Source: ZC4RG30 sp049841155 (GTDB lineage: Bacteria; Pseudomonadota; Gammaproteobacteria; Steroidobacterales; Steroidobacteraceae). Taken from it: a DNA stretch of 64,000 bases. Every line of letters begins with the position of its first letter. The stretch's first letter is position 1. The stretch is from the NCBI GenBank assembly GCA_049841155.1, contig JASGHI010000003.1, positions 620,001 through 684,000 of the forward strand. Direction: 5' to 3'. Of the stretch, positions 1 to 8,618 are shown in pieces. A program made the translations under genes and the position numbers. The notes under the pieces were generated by a model that ran no database searches, was not told where the DNA came from, and saw nothing but the letters and a program-made list of their open reading frames with translations.

Positions 1-117
1 TGCCCGCAACGTCTTGCCGAAAGCCGTGTAGACACCGATGGCTGCAATGGCGACCAGGGCCACCACGATGATGTACTCGGTCATGCCCTGACCGCGCTGG
101 AGTTCCCTCTGCTTCAT
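1..117 (-). CDS. Type IVb (Flp-like) pilin, partial
   Basis: Only the first 39 codons lie in the window; the gene runs off the left edge. The peptide starts MKQRELQRGQGMTEY and continues into a hydrophobic helix (IIVVALVAIAAIGVY). A short basic leader, Gly, then a TEY-type segment and one hydrophobic helix is the layout of Flp/TadE-type pilin precursors. I infer an inner-membrane pilin-like component of a Tad or type IV pilus; no partner genes are visible. A GGGAGAA ribosome-binding sequence sits about 8 bases upstream of the ATG at 117, which supports the start. A different short single-helix protein cannot be excluded. Confidence 0.6.
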   Translation of the reverse strand, partial: MKQRELQRGQGMTEYIIVVALVAIAAIGVYTAFGKTLRA

Positions 118-253
118 CCCGTTCTCCCGTGAAAAGACGACGGGATGCATTCAAAGCCACGGCGTCCACTGCAGCACTTCCGAAAACTCACGCGAAGGAG
201 CACAAACGCCGCAAGTCCGGCTAACATGCACGCCTGTGCGGTCTCCACATTCC

Positions 254-2185
254 ATGCGCCCCCTGCTGGCTCTTGCCCTGCTGCTTGGCCTGATCCCGCC
301 CGTCCATGGCGCGCAGGAAACCACCGACCGCATCATCGTCAAGTGGCGCAGTGCGGCCGGTGAGTGGCTCGATGACGCCGCCGAAGCCCGCGCACTGCGC
401 TCCCGCAGCGGCCGCGCGATAACACTGATGCGCGGGCTGGGCGGCGGCATGAGCCTGCTGCGGCTGGACCGCCCCGCCGCTGCCACCGAGCTCAAAGCCA
501 CGCTGAACGCATTGCGCGCCGATCCGCGTGTGCAGCTGGCCGAGCCGGACCGCCGCGTGCACGCCCACGCCTATACCCCCAACGACCCGCTGTACAGCCA
601 GCAGTGGTATCTGAAGGATGGCGAAATCTCGGCCATCCGCGCCGACAGCGCCTGGGACATCACCCATGCCGGCGACACGCCTGCCACCTCGCCGGTGGTG
701 GTGGCCGTGATCGACACCGGCGTGCGTTTCGATCATCCGGACCTCGCGCGCGCCGCCGACGGCGGCAAGCTGCTGCCCGGATACGACTTCGTCTCCTCGG
801 ATTCATGGAACGGCGGGCAGGTTTACGCCACCGCCAATGACAACGATGGCTGGGATGATGATCCCTCGGATCCGGGCGATTTCATCTCGGAGGAGGATCT
901 AGCCAGCGGTCCCTTCGCCGGCAAGGGTTGCGGCCGCGATGGCTCGGATACGAAACCCGTGCCCAGCAGCTGGCATGGCACGCGCGTCGCCGGACTGATC
1001 GCGGCCAACACCGACAACGCCCAAGGCATCGCAGGCACCGGCTTCAACCTGCGGGTGCTGCCGGTACGGGCGCTGGGCAAGTGCGGCGGCTACGACTCCG
1101 ATGTCATTGCCGCCATGTACTGGGCGGCGGGCCTTGCCATCCCCGCGCCCCTGCTGCTGGTACCGCCGCCGGTCAACCAGCATCCGGCGCAGATCATCAA
1201 CATGAGCCTCGGCAGCACCGGTTCGTGTTCGCCCCAGTACGCCGAGGCCATCCGCACGCTCTCGCAGCATGGCGTTCTGGTCGTCATCTCGGCCGGCAAC
1301 GAAGGCAAGGCCGTGGATTCCCCTGCCAATTGCGCCGGCGTCGTCGCTGTGGCGGGGTTGCGCCACAGCGGCACCAAGGTGGGCTACAGCAACCTGGGGC
1401 CGGAAATCACGCTGGCCGCGCCCGCCGGCAACTGCGTCAACCTCGCGGGCGACTGCCTGTATGAACTGACGACCACCACCAACTCCGGTGCCCGCGGCCC
1501 CACGGGCTACAGCTTCACTACGCCGCAGAGCCCGAACATCGGCACCAGCTTCTCCGCGCCGCTGGTAGCTGCCACTGCCGGCATGATGAAGGCGGTGAAC
1601 CCGGCGCTGACCCCTGCGGCGCTCACCGCGCGGCTGCGCGCGACCGCACGTCCCTTCCCCACGGGCTTTCCGGGGGTGTCCGCGTGCCCGGCATCCAATC
1701 CAGACGACGAATGCATCTGCAGCACCTCAGTCTGCGGCGCGGGAATGCTCGATGCCGCGGCAGCCGTCGGCGAGGCACTGCGCCCCACAGCCGCCGCGCA
1801 GGTCAATGGTGTCGTGGGCCCGGCACGGGTACTCACGCTGGACGGCACGGGCAGTGGTGCGGCGGCCGGCCGCAATCTGGTGTCCTACACCTGGACCGTG
1901 GTCAGCACCGCCGGCGGCGCGGTCATGCCCAGCATCTCCTCGGCCAACCAGGCCAGCGCTGCGGTCGAATCGCCAACCCGGGGCAGTTACACGCTGCGTC
2001 TGACCATCGCCGACAACCACGGTGCCACCGACAGCGCCGACGTGACGGTAACAGCCAGCGGTTCCACCGACAGCAGCAATTCGCCACCGGCCAAGAGTGG
2101 CGGCGGCGGCAGCAACACGCCGGTTTCGCTGCTGCTGCTGGGCATGCTGCTGTGCATCCTGCTCCGCCGCCGCACCATAGCCTGA
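254..2185 (+). CDS. Secreted subtilisin-like serine protease (S8) with PKD-like domain and GlyGly-CTERM-like tail
   Basis: Numbering from the ATG at 254. An N-terminal signal peptide (MRPLLALALLLGLIPPVHGA) is followed by an S8 catalytic domain. The triad is visible as Asp154 (VIDTGVRFDHPDL), His241 (SWHGTRVAG) and Ser432 (GTSFSAP), with the oxyanion Asn region in ISAGNEG. A PKD/Ig-like domain follows (LTLDGTGSGAAAGRNLVSYTW), then a Ser/Gly linker. The C-terminus is Gly-rich (SGGGGSN), then a hydrophobic helix and a basic RRR end, which is the layout of the GlyGly-CTERM signal processed by rhombosortase. The protein is therefore probably exported and then cleaved or anchored at the surface. 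An in-frame GTG at 236 would add six residues; neither start has a good Shine-Dalgarno. Confidence 0.9.
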   Translation: MRPLLALALLLGLIPPVHGAQETTDRIIVKWRSAAGEWLDDAAEARALRSRSGRAITLMRGLGGGMSLLRLDRPAAATELKATLNALRADPRVQLAEPDRRVHAHAYTPNDPLYSQQWYLKDGEISAIRADSAWDITHAGDTPATSPVVVAVIDTGVRFDHPDLARAADGGKLLPGYDFVSSDSWNGGQVYATANDNDGWDDDPSDPGDFISEEDLASGPFAGKGCGRDGSDTKPVPSSWHGTRVAGLIAANTDNAQGIAGTGFNLRVLPVRALGKCGGYDSDVIAAMYWAAGLAIPAPLLLVPPPVNQHPAQIINMSLGSTGSCSPQYAEAIRTLSQHGVLVVISAGNEGKAVDSPANCAGVVAVAGLRHSGTKVGYSNLGPEITLAAPAGNCVNLAGDCLYELTTTTNSGARGPTGYSFTTPQSPNIGTSFSAPLVAATAGMMKAVNPALTPAALTARLRATARPFPTGFPGVSACPASNPDDECICSTSVCGAGMLDAAAAVGEALRPTAAAQVNGVVGPARVLTLDGTGSGAAAGRNLVSYTWTVVSTAGGAVMPSISSANQASAAVESPTRGSYTLRLTIADNHGATDSADVTVTASGSTDSSNSPPAKSGGGGSNTPVSLLLLGMLLCILLRRRTIA

Positions 2186-2198
2186 GAGGATTGTTCGC

Positions 2199-2999
2199 AT
2201 GGACCTGCTGCAGGCCCTGATACTGGGCATCGTCGAAGGCATCACCGAATACCTGCCGGTCAGCTCCACCGGCCATCTGCTCATCGCACAGCGCCTGCTG
2301 GGCATTGCGGAAGGCGAAGCCGCCAATGGCTACGCCATCGCCATCCAGGCCGGCGCCATCATCGCCGTGCTGGGCACCTACCGGCAGCGGGTAGCCGGCA
2401 TGGTCCGGGGCCTTGCGGGCCAGGATCCCGCCGGATTGCGCCTGGCGCTGAATATCGTCGCCGCCTTCATTCCGGCCGCAGTCCTGGGCGTGCTGTTCGA
2501 TGCCCGCATCGAGCAGTACCTGTTCGGCGTGAAGCCCGTCATCGCGGCCTGGGTGGCCGGCGGCCTTCTCATCCTCGCACTGGGCAAATGGGTGGCCGCC
2601 CACCGCAATGCGGCCGCGCTGGATACCCTGACCTGGCGCTCGGCCGTCATCATCGGCTTCATCCAGTGCATCGCCATGTGGCCGGGCACCAGCCGCAGCC
2701 TGGTCACCATCCTGGGCGGTCTCGCCGTGGGTCTTTCGCTGGCCGCGGCGGTGGAATTCGCCTTCCTGCTGGGCGTGCTCACGCTGACGGCAGCCACGGC
2801 CTACACGCTGCTCAAGCATGGCCACGGCATGGTGGAAGCCTACGGCTGGCCGGCGCTGCTCACCGGCTTCATCGCAGCGTGGGCTTCGGCGGCGCTGGCC
2901 GTGAAGTGGATGGTGGCCTGGCTCAACCGCCATGGCCTGGCATTGTTTGCCTGGTGGCGTTTCGCGGCCGCCGGGCTCGCCGTGCTGCTGCTGCTCTAG
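2199..2999 (+). CDS. uppP: Undecaprenyl-diphosphate phosphatase UppP/BacA
   Basis: This integral membrane enzyme dephosphorylates undecaprenyl diphosphate, recycling the lipid carrier for peptidoglycan and O-antigen synthesis. The 266 residues match the usual family length. The N-terminal signature EGITEYLPVSSTGHL (E13, E17, H26) and the second motif PGTSRS (residues 162-167) are the conserved catalytic elements. The rest is about eight hydrophobic helices. AGGATT precedes the ATG at a usable distance. The gene begins 13 bases after the protease stop and could share its transcript, although no functional link is known. Confidence 0.96.
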   Translation: MDLLQALILGIVEGITEYLPVSSTGHLLIAQRLLGIAEGEAANGYAIAIQAGAIIAVLGTYRQRVAGMVRGLAGQDPAGLRLALNIVAAFIPAAVLGVLFDARIEQYLFGVKPVIAAWVAGGLLILALGKWVAAHRNAAALDTLTWRSAVIIGFIQCIAMWPGTSRSLVTILGGLAVGLSLAAAVEFAFLLGVLTLTAATAYTLLKHGHGMVEAYGWPALLTGFIAAWASAALAVKWMVAWLNRHGLALFAWWRFAAAGLAVLLLL

Positions 3000-3007
3000 C
3001 TGCCCGC

Positions 3008-4438
3008 CTAGGATTCGGTGATGAACTTGGTCACGAGACAGGCTTCCAGCCCCTCGATGCCTTCCTCGGAACCGTAGCCGCTTTCCTTCACACCGCCGAA
3101 CGGCGCCTCCGGCACGGCGATGGTGAAGCTGTTGATGCCCAGCATCCCCGATTCGATCTGTTCGCCCAGCAGGTTCACCCGCCGCGCATTTTGCGTAAAC
3201 GCATAGGCCGCAAGTCCGTATGACAGGCGGTTCGCCTTGACGATGGCCTCCTCGAAACTGCCGAAGCGGTCGAGCACGGCGACGGGACCAAACGGCTCTT
3301 CGTTCATGATGCGCGCGGCTTCCGGCACATCACCCAGCACCGTGGGCTGGAAGAAGAAACCCTTGCCCGGGATTGCATTGCCGCCTGCCAGCAGCTTCGC
3401 TGCGCTTCCCATGGCCTCCTCGATGAGCGAGGTCACTGCCGGCAGCCGCCGTGCATGTGCCAGCGGTCCCATCCTCACGCCCTCATCAAGCCCATTGCCC
3501 ACAGGCCAGTTGCGGGCGCGTGCGGCAAAACCCGCCGCAAATCTGTCATAGATCGCCTCGTGCACCAGGAAACGCGTCGGCGACACGCAGATCTGCCCCG
3601 CGTTGCGGAACTTTGCGGCTACCGACAGATCGAGCACGGCATCCACGTCAACGTCATCGAATACCAGCACCGGCGCGTGGCCGCCCAGTTCCATGGTGGT
3701 GCGCTTCATGCCGGCGGCGGCCAGTGCAGCCAGCCGTTTGCCCACCGGTACCGAGCCGGTGAAGCTGACGGCGCGGATCACGGGCGATGCGACGAGGTGC
3801 TGCGAGACCTTCTCGGGATCACCGAACACGATGGCGATGACACCCGCAGGAACCCCCGCATCCACCAGCGCCTGTGCAATGGCCAGCGCGCAGGCCGGCG
3901 TCTCTTCGGCCGCCTTGACGATCACGGTGCAGCCGGCGCCCAGCGCGGCACCCAGCTTGCGGGCCGGATTGCCCAGCGGGAAATTCCACGGTGCAAAACC
4001 CGCCACCGGCCCCACCGGCTCCTTCACCACCGTCATGCGCATGCCGGAGCTGCGCTGCGGCAGCACCCGTCCGTAGGCGCGGCGCCCTTCCTCGCCATAC
4101 CACTCGAAGGTGTCGGCCGCGATGGCGACTTCGATGCGTGCTTCACGCAGGGTCTTGCCCTCTTCCAGGGTCGCCAGCCGGGCAATCGCCTCGGTACGCT
4201 CGCGCAGCAGTTCCGCAGCCTTCTTCAGTATGGCGCCGCGTTGCTGCGGGCCCAGCGCGCGCCATGCCGGCCAGCTGCGCCGGGCTGCCTCCAGGGCGCG
4301 GTCCAGGTCATCGCGGGACGCCAGCGGCACCTCTCCCAGAGGTTCCTCCGTGGCCGGGTTCACCACAGTCCGGGTGCGGCGGCCCTCCCCCGCAAGTTTG
4401 CAGCCGTCGATGAGGAGGTACAGATCGGGATGGGTCAT
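3008..4438 (-). CDS. NAD(P)-dependent aldehyde dehydrogenase, succinate-semialdehyde dehydrogenase type
   Basis: This 476-residue ALDH-superfamily enzyme oxidises an aldehyde to its acid with NAD(P). The start MTHPDLYLLIDG at 4438 fits the family; the open frame upstream runs into the divergent aldolase gene. Glu250 (MELGGHAP) and catalytic Cys284 (GQICVSP) are present, and the Rossmann region carries PWNFP and FTGSVPVG. The pattern of conserved residues is closest to succinate-semialdehyde/aldehyde dehydrogenases of the GabD/Sad branch. Its position beside LigK-, LigJ- and LigC-type genes suggests a role in aromatic or semialdehyde catabolism, but the substrate is not shown by sequence. It lies convergent to uppP. 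Confidence 0.88.
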   Translation of the reverse strand: MTHPDLYLLIDGCKLAGEGRRTRTVVNPATEEPLGEVPLASRDDLDRALEAARRSWPAWRALGPQQRGAILKKAAELLRERTEAIARLATLEEGKTLREARIEVAIAADTFEWYGEEGRRAYGRVLPQRSSGMRMTVVKEPVGPVAGFAPWNFPLGNPARKLGAALGAGCTVIVKAAEETPACALAIAQALVDAGVPAGVIAIVFGDPEKVSQHLVASPVIRAVSFTGSVPVGKRLAALAAAGMKRTTMELGGHAPVLVFDDVDVDAVLDLSVAAKFRNAGQICVSPTRFLVHEAIYDRFAAGFAARARNWPVGNGLDEGVRMGPLAHARRLPAVTSLIEEAMGSAAKLLAGGNAIPGKGFFFQPTVLGDVPEAARIMNEEPFGPVAVLDRFGSFEEAIVKANRLSYGLAAYAFTQNARRVNLLGEQIESGMLGINSFTIAVPEAPFGGVKESGYGSEEGIEGLEACLVTKFITES

Positions 4439-4499
4439 GGCGCTAAGATGCTGGTTTTGCCGCCACGGATTTTCCGGGCGAACCCGGGAGGTGTCCACC

Positions 4500-5177
4500 A
4501 TGAGCAAGCATGTCTGTGTACGCGAGATTCCGCGCCCCGATCCTGCCATCGCCCAACAACTCGCGAGCTACGGTGTCGCCACCGTGCATGAAGCCCAGGG
4601 CCGCACGGGGCTGCTAGCCCACTACATGCGCCCCATCTACTCCGGCAAGTCCGTTGCCGGACCGGCGGTCACGGTATCCGCACCTCCGGGCGACAACTGG
4701 ATGCTTCACGTGGCCGTGGAAGTCTGCAAGCCCGGCGACATCCTCGTGGTCGCACCCACCTCGCCCTGCGTCGACGGCTATTTCGGCGACCTTCTGGCCA
4801 CCTCGCTCAAGGCGCGCGGCGTACAGGCCCTGGTGATCGACGCCGGCGTGCGTGACGTGGCCACGCTCAAGGAGATGGACTTTCCGGTGTGGAGCAAGGC
4901 CATCTATGCCCAGGGCACCATCAAGGCCAGCCTGGGGTCGGTGAACGTGCCGGTGATCTGCGCCGCGCAGGCGGTCAACCCTGGCGATGTCATCGTCGCG
5001 GACGATGACGGCGTGTGCGTGGTGCGCTTGGGCGAGGCTGCCACGGTCGCCGAAGCCGCCGCCAAACGCGTCGCCAACGAGGAGGACAAGCGCCGCCGCC
5101 TGGCTTCCGGCGAGCTCGGCATGGACATCTACAAGTTCCGCGACAAACTCGAAGCGCTGGGCCTCAAGTACATCTGA
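4500..5177 (+). CDS. ligK: 4-carboxy-4-hydroxy-2-oxoadipate / 4-hydroxy-4-methyl-2-oxoglutarate aldolase (RraA-like)
   Basis: This RraA-superfamily class II aldolase has 225 residues, typical for the family. In the protocatechuate 4,5-cleavage and gallate pathways it splits 4-carboxy-4-hydroxy-2-oxoadipate into pyruvate and oxaloacetate using a divalent metal. The DAGVRD segment supplies the conserved Arg and Asp of the active site. The GYFGDLLATS loop matches the substrate-binding loop of HMG/CHA aldolases and is absent from RraA regulators of RNase E. It is divergent from the ALDH gene and convergent with ligJ, which catalyses the preceding step. That neighbourhood makes LigK-type function more likely than another RraA-like role. 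Confidence 0.85.
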   Translation: MSKHVCVREIPRPDPAIAQQLASYGVATVHEAQGRTGLLAHYMRPIYSGKSVAGPAVTVSAPPGDNWMLHVAVEVCKPGDILVVAPTSPCVDGYFGDLLATSLKARGVQALVIDAGVRDVATLKEMDFPVWSKAIYAQGTIKASLGSVNVPVICAAQAVNPGDVIVADDDGVCVVRLGEAATVAEAAAKRVANEEDKRRRLASGELGMDIYKFRDKLEALGLKYI

Positions 5178-5181
5178 ACGC

Positions 5182-6192
5182 TCAGTTCAACCGCGCCTTG
5201 AGCCGTGGATAAACGCGCAGCGCATTGCCTTCGAAGATGCGCTGTTTGTCCTGGGCGGAGAGATTCGAGGCGTCGATGTAGCGCCGCGTGTCGTCGTAGT
5301 TGAAGCCGGTGGTCGGATCAACGCCGCGCACCGCACCGACCATCTCCGAGCCGAACAGGATGTTCTCCACCGGTATCACCTTGAGCAGCAGGTCGATGCC
5401 TGGTTGGTGGTATACGCAGGTGTCGAAGAACACGTTCTTCATCACATGGGTATCCAGAGGCGGCCGCTTCATGTCCTGCGCCAGGCCGCGGTAGCGGCCC
5501 CAGTGGTAGGGCACTGCACCGCCGCCATGCGGGATGATCAGCCGCAGCGTCGGGAAGTCCTTGAACAGATCGCCCTGGATCAGCTGCATGAAGGCCGTGG
5601 TGTCGGCATTGATGTAGTGCGCGCCGGTGGCATGGAAGTTCGCATTGCACGAGGAGCTCACATGCACCATGGCGGGCATGTCCAACTCCACCAGTTTCTC
5701 GTAGATCGGATACCAGTAACGGTCGGTCAGCGGCAGTGAAGTCCAGTGTCCCCCCGACGGGTCGGGATTGAGGTTCGCACCGATGAAACCCATCTTCGCG
5801 CAGCGCTCCAGCTCCTTCACGCTGCCGGCGAGCGTGGCGCCGGGCGACTGCGGCAGCATGCACACGCCGACGAAGTTCTGCGGATAAAGTCCCACCACGC
5901 GCTCGATGAGATCGTTGGAGATCTGCGACCACTCGAGGCTCGTAGCCTCGGTGCCAATGTGATGCGCCATGGTAGACGCGCGCGGCGAGAAGATGGTCAG
6001 ATCCGAGCCGCGCTCGCGCTGCAGCTTCAGCTGGGCCTTTTCCAGGCTGTCGCGGATCTGGTCATCGGATATTTTCAGCGAAGCGCGTGAGGGCGTCTGC
6101 GCCGGATCCTTCAGCGCCGCCTTCTGCCCATCGCGAAAGTCCGTAAGGGCCTGGGGAGCCGTGGTGTAGTGCCCGTGGCAGTCGATGATCAT
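5182..6192 (-). CDS. ligJ: 4-oxalomesaconate hydratase LigJ
   Basis: A 336-residue amidohydrolase-superfamily protein that hydrates 4-oxalomesaconate to 4-carboxy-4-hydroxy-2-oxoadipate. The N-terminus MIIDCHGHYTTAP gives the metal-binding HxH pair in the exact form seen in LigJ proteins. Further conserved pieces are GANLNPDPSGGHW, IPHGGGAVPYHWGRYRG and LFGSEMVGAVRGVDP. The start at 6192 is fixed by this motif; the longer open frame upstream overlaps the divergent reductase promoter. The product is the substrate of the adjacent aldolase, so the two convergent genes encode consecutive steps. A small inverted repeat, CTATG-CCCC-CATAG at 6225-6238, lies in the divergent region upstream. Confidence 0.92.
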   Translation of the reverse strand: MIIDCHGHYTTAPQALTDFRDGQKAALKDPAQTPSRASLKISDDQIRDSLEKAQLKLQRERGSDLTIFSPRASTMAHHIGTEATSLEWSQISNDLIERVVGLYPQNFVGVCMLPQSPGATLAGSVKELERCAKMGFIGANLNPDPSGGHWTSLPLTDRYWYPIYEKLVELDMPAMVHVSSSCNANFHATGAHYINADTTAFMQLIQGDLFKDFPTLRLIIPHGGGAVPYHWGRYRGLAQDMKRPPLDTHVMKNVFFDTCVYHQPGIDLLLKVIPVENILFGSEMVGAVRGVDPTTGFNYDDTRRYIDASNLSAQDKQRIFEGNALRVYPRLKARLN

Positions 6193-6268
6193 GTTTAAAA
6201 CCCCGTCTGGAATTGCACTGCCGCCTATGCCCCCATAGCGGTCCGTTGCACATGATACCTTCCCGTGC

Positions 6269-7273
6269 ATGAATACGACGACTGCAATGCGGGCTCTCGG
6301 CAACTCCGGGGCCACTGTGTCCGCCGTGGGCTTCGGCTGCATGGGCCTCGTGGGCTGGTATGGCACCCGCGACGACGAAGAATCCCGGGCCACGCTCACC
6401 ATGGCTCTGGACCAGGGTATCAATCACTTCGACACCGCCGCCAGCTACCAGCTGGGCGAGAATGAGCGCTTCGTGGGCAGCGTGCTGCGGCCGCACCGCA
6501 GCCGCGTGTTCCTGGCCTCCAAATGCGGCCTGTCGCGCGGCCCGGGCGGCGCGGCAATCGCCGACAATCGGCCCGAAACCATCCGCCAGTCGCTGGACGA
6601 GAGCCTGGCGCGGCTGGGCTTCGACACCATCGACCTCTTCTACCTGCACCGCATCGACCGCACCGTGCCCATCGAGGAATCCGTCGGCACGCTCGCCGAT
6701 CTGGTGCGCTCCGGCAAGATCCGCCATGTCGGCCTGTCCGAGTGCAGCGTCGGCACACTGCGCCGCGCCGCAGCTGTGCATCCGGTGGCTGCCGTGCAGA
6801 GCGAATACTCCATCTGGTCGCGTGATCCGGAGCAGGGAATGCTGGCCACCTGCCGGGAATTGGGCACCACCTTCGTGGCCTACAGTCCACTGGGCCGCGG
6901 ATTTCTGGCGGGCAATTTCCGCCGACTTTCAGAACTGCCTGCCAATGACAACCGCCGCAACCAGCCGCGCTTCCAGGATGCCAACGCCGAGCGCAACGAG
7001 CGCCTGGTGAATCTGGTGCATGCCATCGGCACCGAGCATTCGGCCAGTGCCGCGCAGGTGGCCATCGCCTGGGTGCTGTCACGCGCGCCGAACATCGTGA
7101 CCATTCCCGGCATGAAGACCCGCAAGCACCTGGAAGACAATCTCGCCGGCAGCCGGCTGCAGCTGACGGCGGCGCAGTTGCAACGCATCGATGCCCTGCT
7201 CGCCGAGTCGCCCGTGGCGGGCGAACGCCATCCGGCGGCGATGATGCAGATCATCGACCGGGATCAGACCTGA
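6269..7273 (+). CDS. Aldo/keto reductase
   Basis: This cytosolic NADPH-dependent carbonyl reductase has 334 residues and the AKR (alpha/beta)8 fold. The catalytic tetrad is visible: Asp55 and Tyr60 (FDTAASY), Lys85 (ASKCG) and His127 (FYLHR). The SPLGRGFL segment and the GMKTRKHLEDN cofactor-binding end resemble the YajO/AKR13 group. It is divergent from ligJ and precedes an SDR gene by 11 bases, so the two probably form an operon. The physiological substrate is unknown; a small aldehyde or sugar derivative is plausible. Confidence 0.88.
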   Translation: MNTTTAMRALGNSGATVSAVGFGCMGLVGWYGTRDDEESRATLTMALDQGINHFDTAASYQLGENERFVGSVLRPHRSRVFLASKCGLSRGPGGAAIADNRPETIRQSLDESLARLGFDTIDLFYLHRIDRTVPIEESVGTLADLVRSGKIRHVGLSECSVGTLRRAAAVHPVAAVQSEYSIWSRDPEQGMLATCRELGTTFVAYSPLGRGFLAGNFRRLSELPANDNRRNQPRFQDANAERNERLVNLVHAIGTEHSASAAQVAIAWVLSRAPNIVTIPGMKTRKHLEDNLAGSRLQLTAAQLQRIDALLAESPVAGERHPAAMMQIIDRDQT

Positions 7274-7284
7274 GGAACGGACCC

Positions 7285-8103
7285 ATGAAAGTACTCATCA
7301 CCGGAGCCGCCGGCCGCCTGGGCCGCGCCAGCCGCCCCGCACTGCATGCCGCCGGACACCGACTTCGCAGCACCGACCTGCCCGGAACCGCCCTGGAAGC
7401 ACTGCATGACGAGACGTTGCTCACCGGCAATCTCTGTGACCCGGCCTTCGTGGACACCGCCCTGCAGGGCATGGATGCCGTCGTGCACTGGGCCGCCACC
7501 AGCAATGAACAGGCCTTCCCGCTGGTGCTGGAGAACAACCACCGCATGTTGTTCGAACTCTACGAGGGCGCGCGGCGGCATGGCATCAGGCGCATCGTCT
7601 ACGCCAGCTCCAACCATGCCTTCGGGCTGCACGAGGTCAGCGAGAAGCTGCGCCTCGATGCGCCCTATCGCGCCGACTGCTTCTATGGCCTCTCCAAGGT
7701 ATGGGGCGAGGAGCTGGCGCGCATGTACTGGACCAAGCACGGCATCGAAACCGTGGCGCTGCGCATCGGCACTTTCATGAACCTGCCGCCGCGCAACACG
7801 CGCGAGCTCGCGAGCTGGCTGGGCCTCGAAGACCTGCAACAGCTGGTGCGCAAGTCGCTGCAGGTGCCGCGCGTCGGCTTCGCGCCGGTATGGGGAATTT
7901 CTGCAAACACCCGCGCCTGGTACGACATGAGCGAGCCCAATGCCATCGGCTACGTGCCGGCGCAGAATGCAGAGGTGTTCGCCGAAGCCGTCGCCGCACT
8001 GCCGGCTGTGCCCGCGGATCCGGTGGCCGAGCGCTTCCAGGGCGGACGTTTCGTCGTCCAGTCATGGACGCCGGAGGGTTCGCGGCCAAGATTTGGGCGG
8101 TAA
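7285..8103 (+). CDS. NAD(P)-dependent SDR-family oxidoreductase, uronate-dehydrogenase-like
   Basis: A 272-residue extended-type short-chain dehydrogenase. The nucleotide-binding motif is MKVLITGAAGRLGR. The catalytic Tyr-x3-Lys occurs as YGLSK, preceded by YASSNHAFG with the Ser of the triad. The SSNHA and RIGTF segments are characteristic of uronate dehydrogenases, which oxidise galacturonate or glucuronate to the aldarolactone, so I name it after that group. A 3-beta-HSD-like or other epimerase-family role remains possible. It follows the aldo/keto reductase by 11 bases and is probably co-transcribed. Confidence 0.8.
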   Translation: MKVLITGAAGRLGRASRPALHAAGHRLRSTDLPGTALEALHDETLLTGNLCDPAFVDTALQGMDAVVHWAATSNEQAFPLVLENNHRMLFELYEGARRHGIRRIVYASSNHAFGLHEVSEKLRLDAPYRADCFYGLSKVWGEELARMYWTKHGIETVALRIGTFMNLPPRNTRELASWLGLEDLQQLVRKSLQVPRVGFAPVWGISANTRAWYDMSEPNAIGYVPAQNAEVFAEAVAALPAVPADPVAERFQGGRFVVQSWTPEGSRPRFGR

Positions 8104-8159
8104 CCACCGCCAGACTTCATGCAAAGGGGCCGGTGCCTATCCAGTGGCACCCTGGTCCG

Positions 8160-8600
8160 CTAGGACGCCGTAACCGGCCATTTCTTCCTCAGCTCCACCA
8201 GCGACCTGCTGATGATTTCCTTCAGGCAGGTGGTCTGCACATCTTCCAGCTTGTTGATGTAGAGGCATTGTCCTGATCCGACCTTGTGCTTGCCGAGCTG
8301 TTCCAGCAACTCCTGCCTGCCCGGAAAGTCGGCGACATAGACCGCAAGACTGGTCTTTCTCGGGCTGAAGCCCGCCGCGCACATGGATCCGCAACGGCCA
8401 CTTTCATATTTGTACTGGTAAGCACCGAAACCAATGATCGTTGGCCCCCACATGCGCGGCATCCAGCCAGTGACTTCCCAGAATATCCGCACCAGGGCCC
8501 TGGCATCCGCGCGACGCCTATCGTCCTCGACGGAGGAGATGAATTCGTCAACGCTGGCCTGGGTGGCCCCGGTTTTCGTCTTGTCCCTGCGCGTTGCCAC
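8160..8600 (-). CDS. DUF1801 (YdhG-like) domain protein
   Basis: This 146-residue protein has the DUF1801/YdhG pattern: an N-terminal helix with SVDEF, a MWGPTIIGFG strand-turn, FSPRKTSLAVYV in the middle and a C-terminal LEDV..LKEIISRS helix. Family members are small cytosolic proteins without an assigned enzymatic role. The start is a GTG at 8600, 18 bases after the ligC stop, so it is probably transcribed with ligC. No connection to aromatic catabolism is known for the family, and I assign no function. Confidence 0.82.
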   Translation of the reverse strand: MATRRDKTKTGATQASVDEFISSVEDDRRRADARALVRIFWEVTGWMPRMWGPTIIGFGAYQYKYESGRCGSMCAAGFSPRKTSLAVYVADFPGRQELLEQLGKHKVGSGQCLYINKLEDVQTTCLKEIISRSLVELRKKWPVTAS

Positions 8601-8618
8601 AGACTGTATCGGCGCAAC

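Noticed and set aside
236..253. GTG start for the subtilase at 236
   Set aside because: It adds six residues before the ATG at 254 without a better ribosome-binding site; the ATG begins a compact signal peptide. Kept only as an alternative.
6225..6238. Inverted repeat CTATG-CCCC-CATAG between ligJ and the aldo/keto reductase
   Set aside because: Only five-base arms; too short to claim as an operator, so mentioned only in the ligJ entry.
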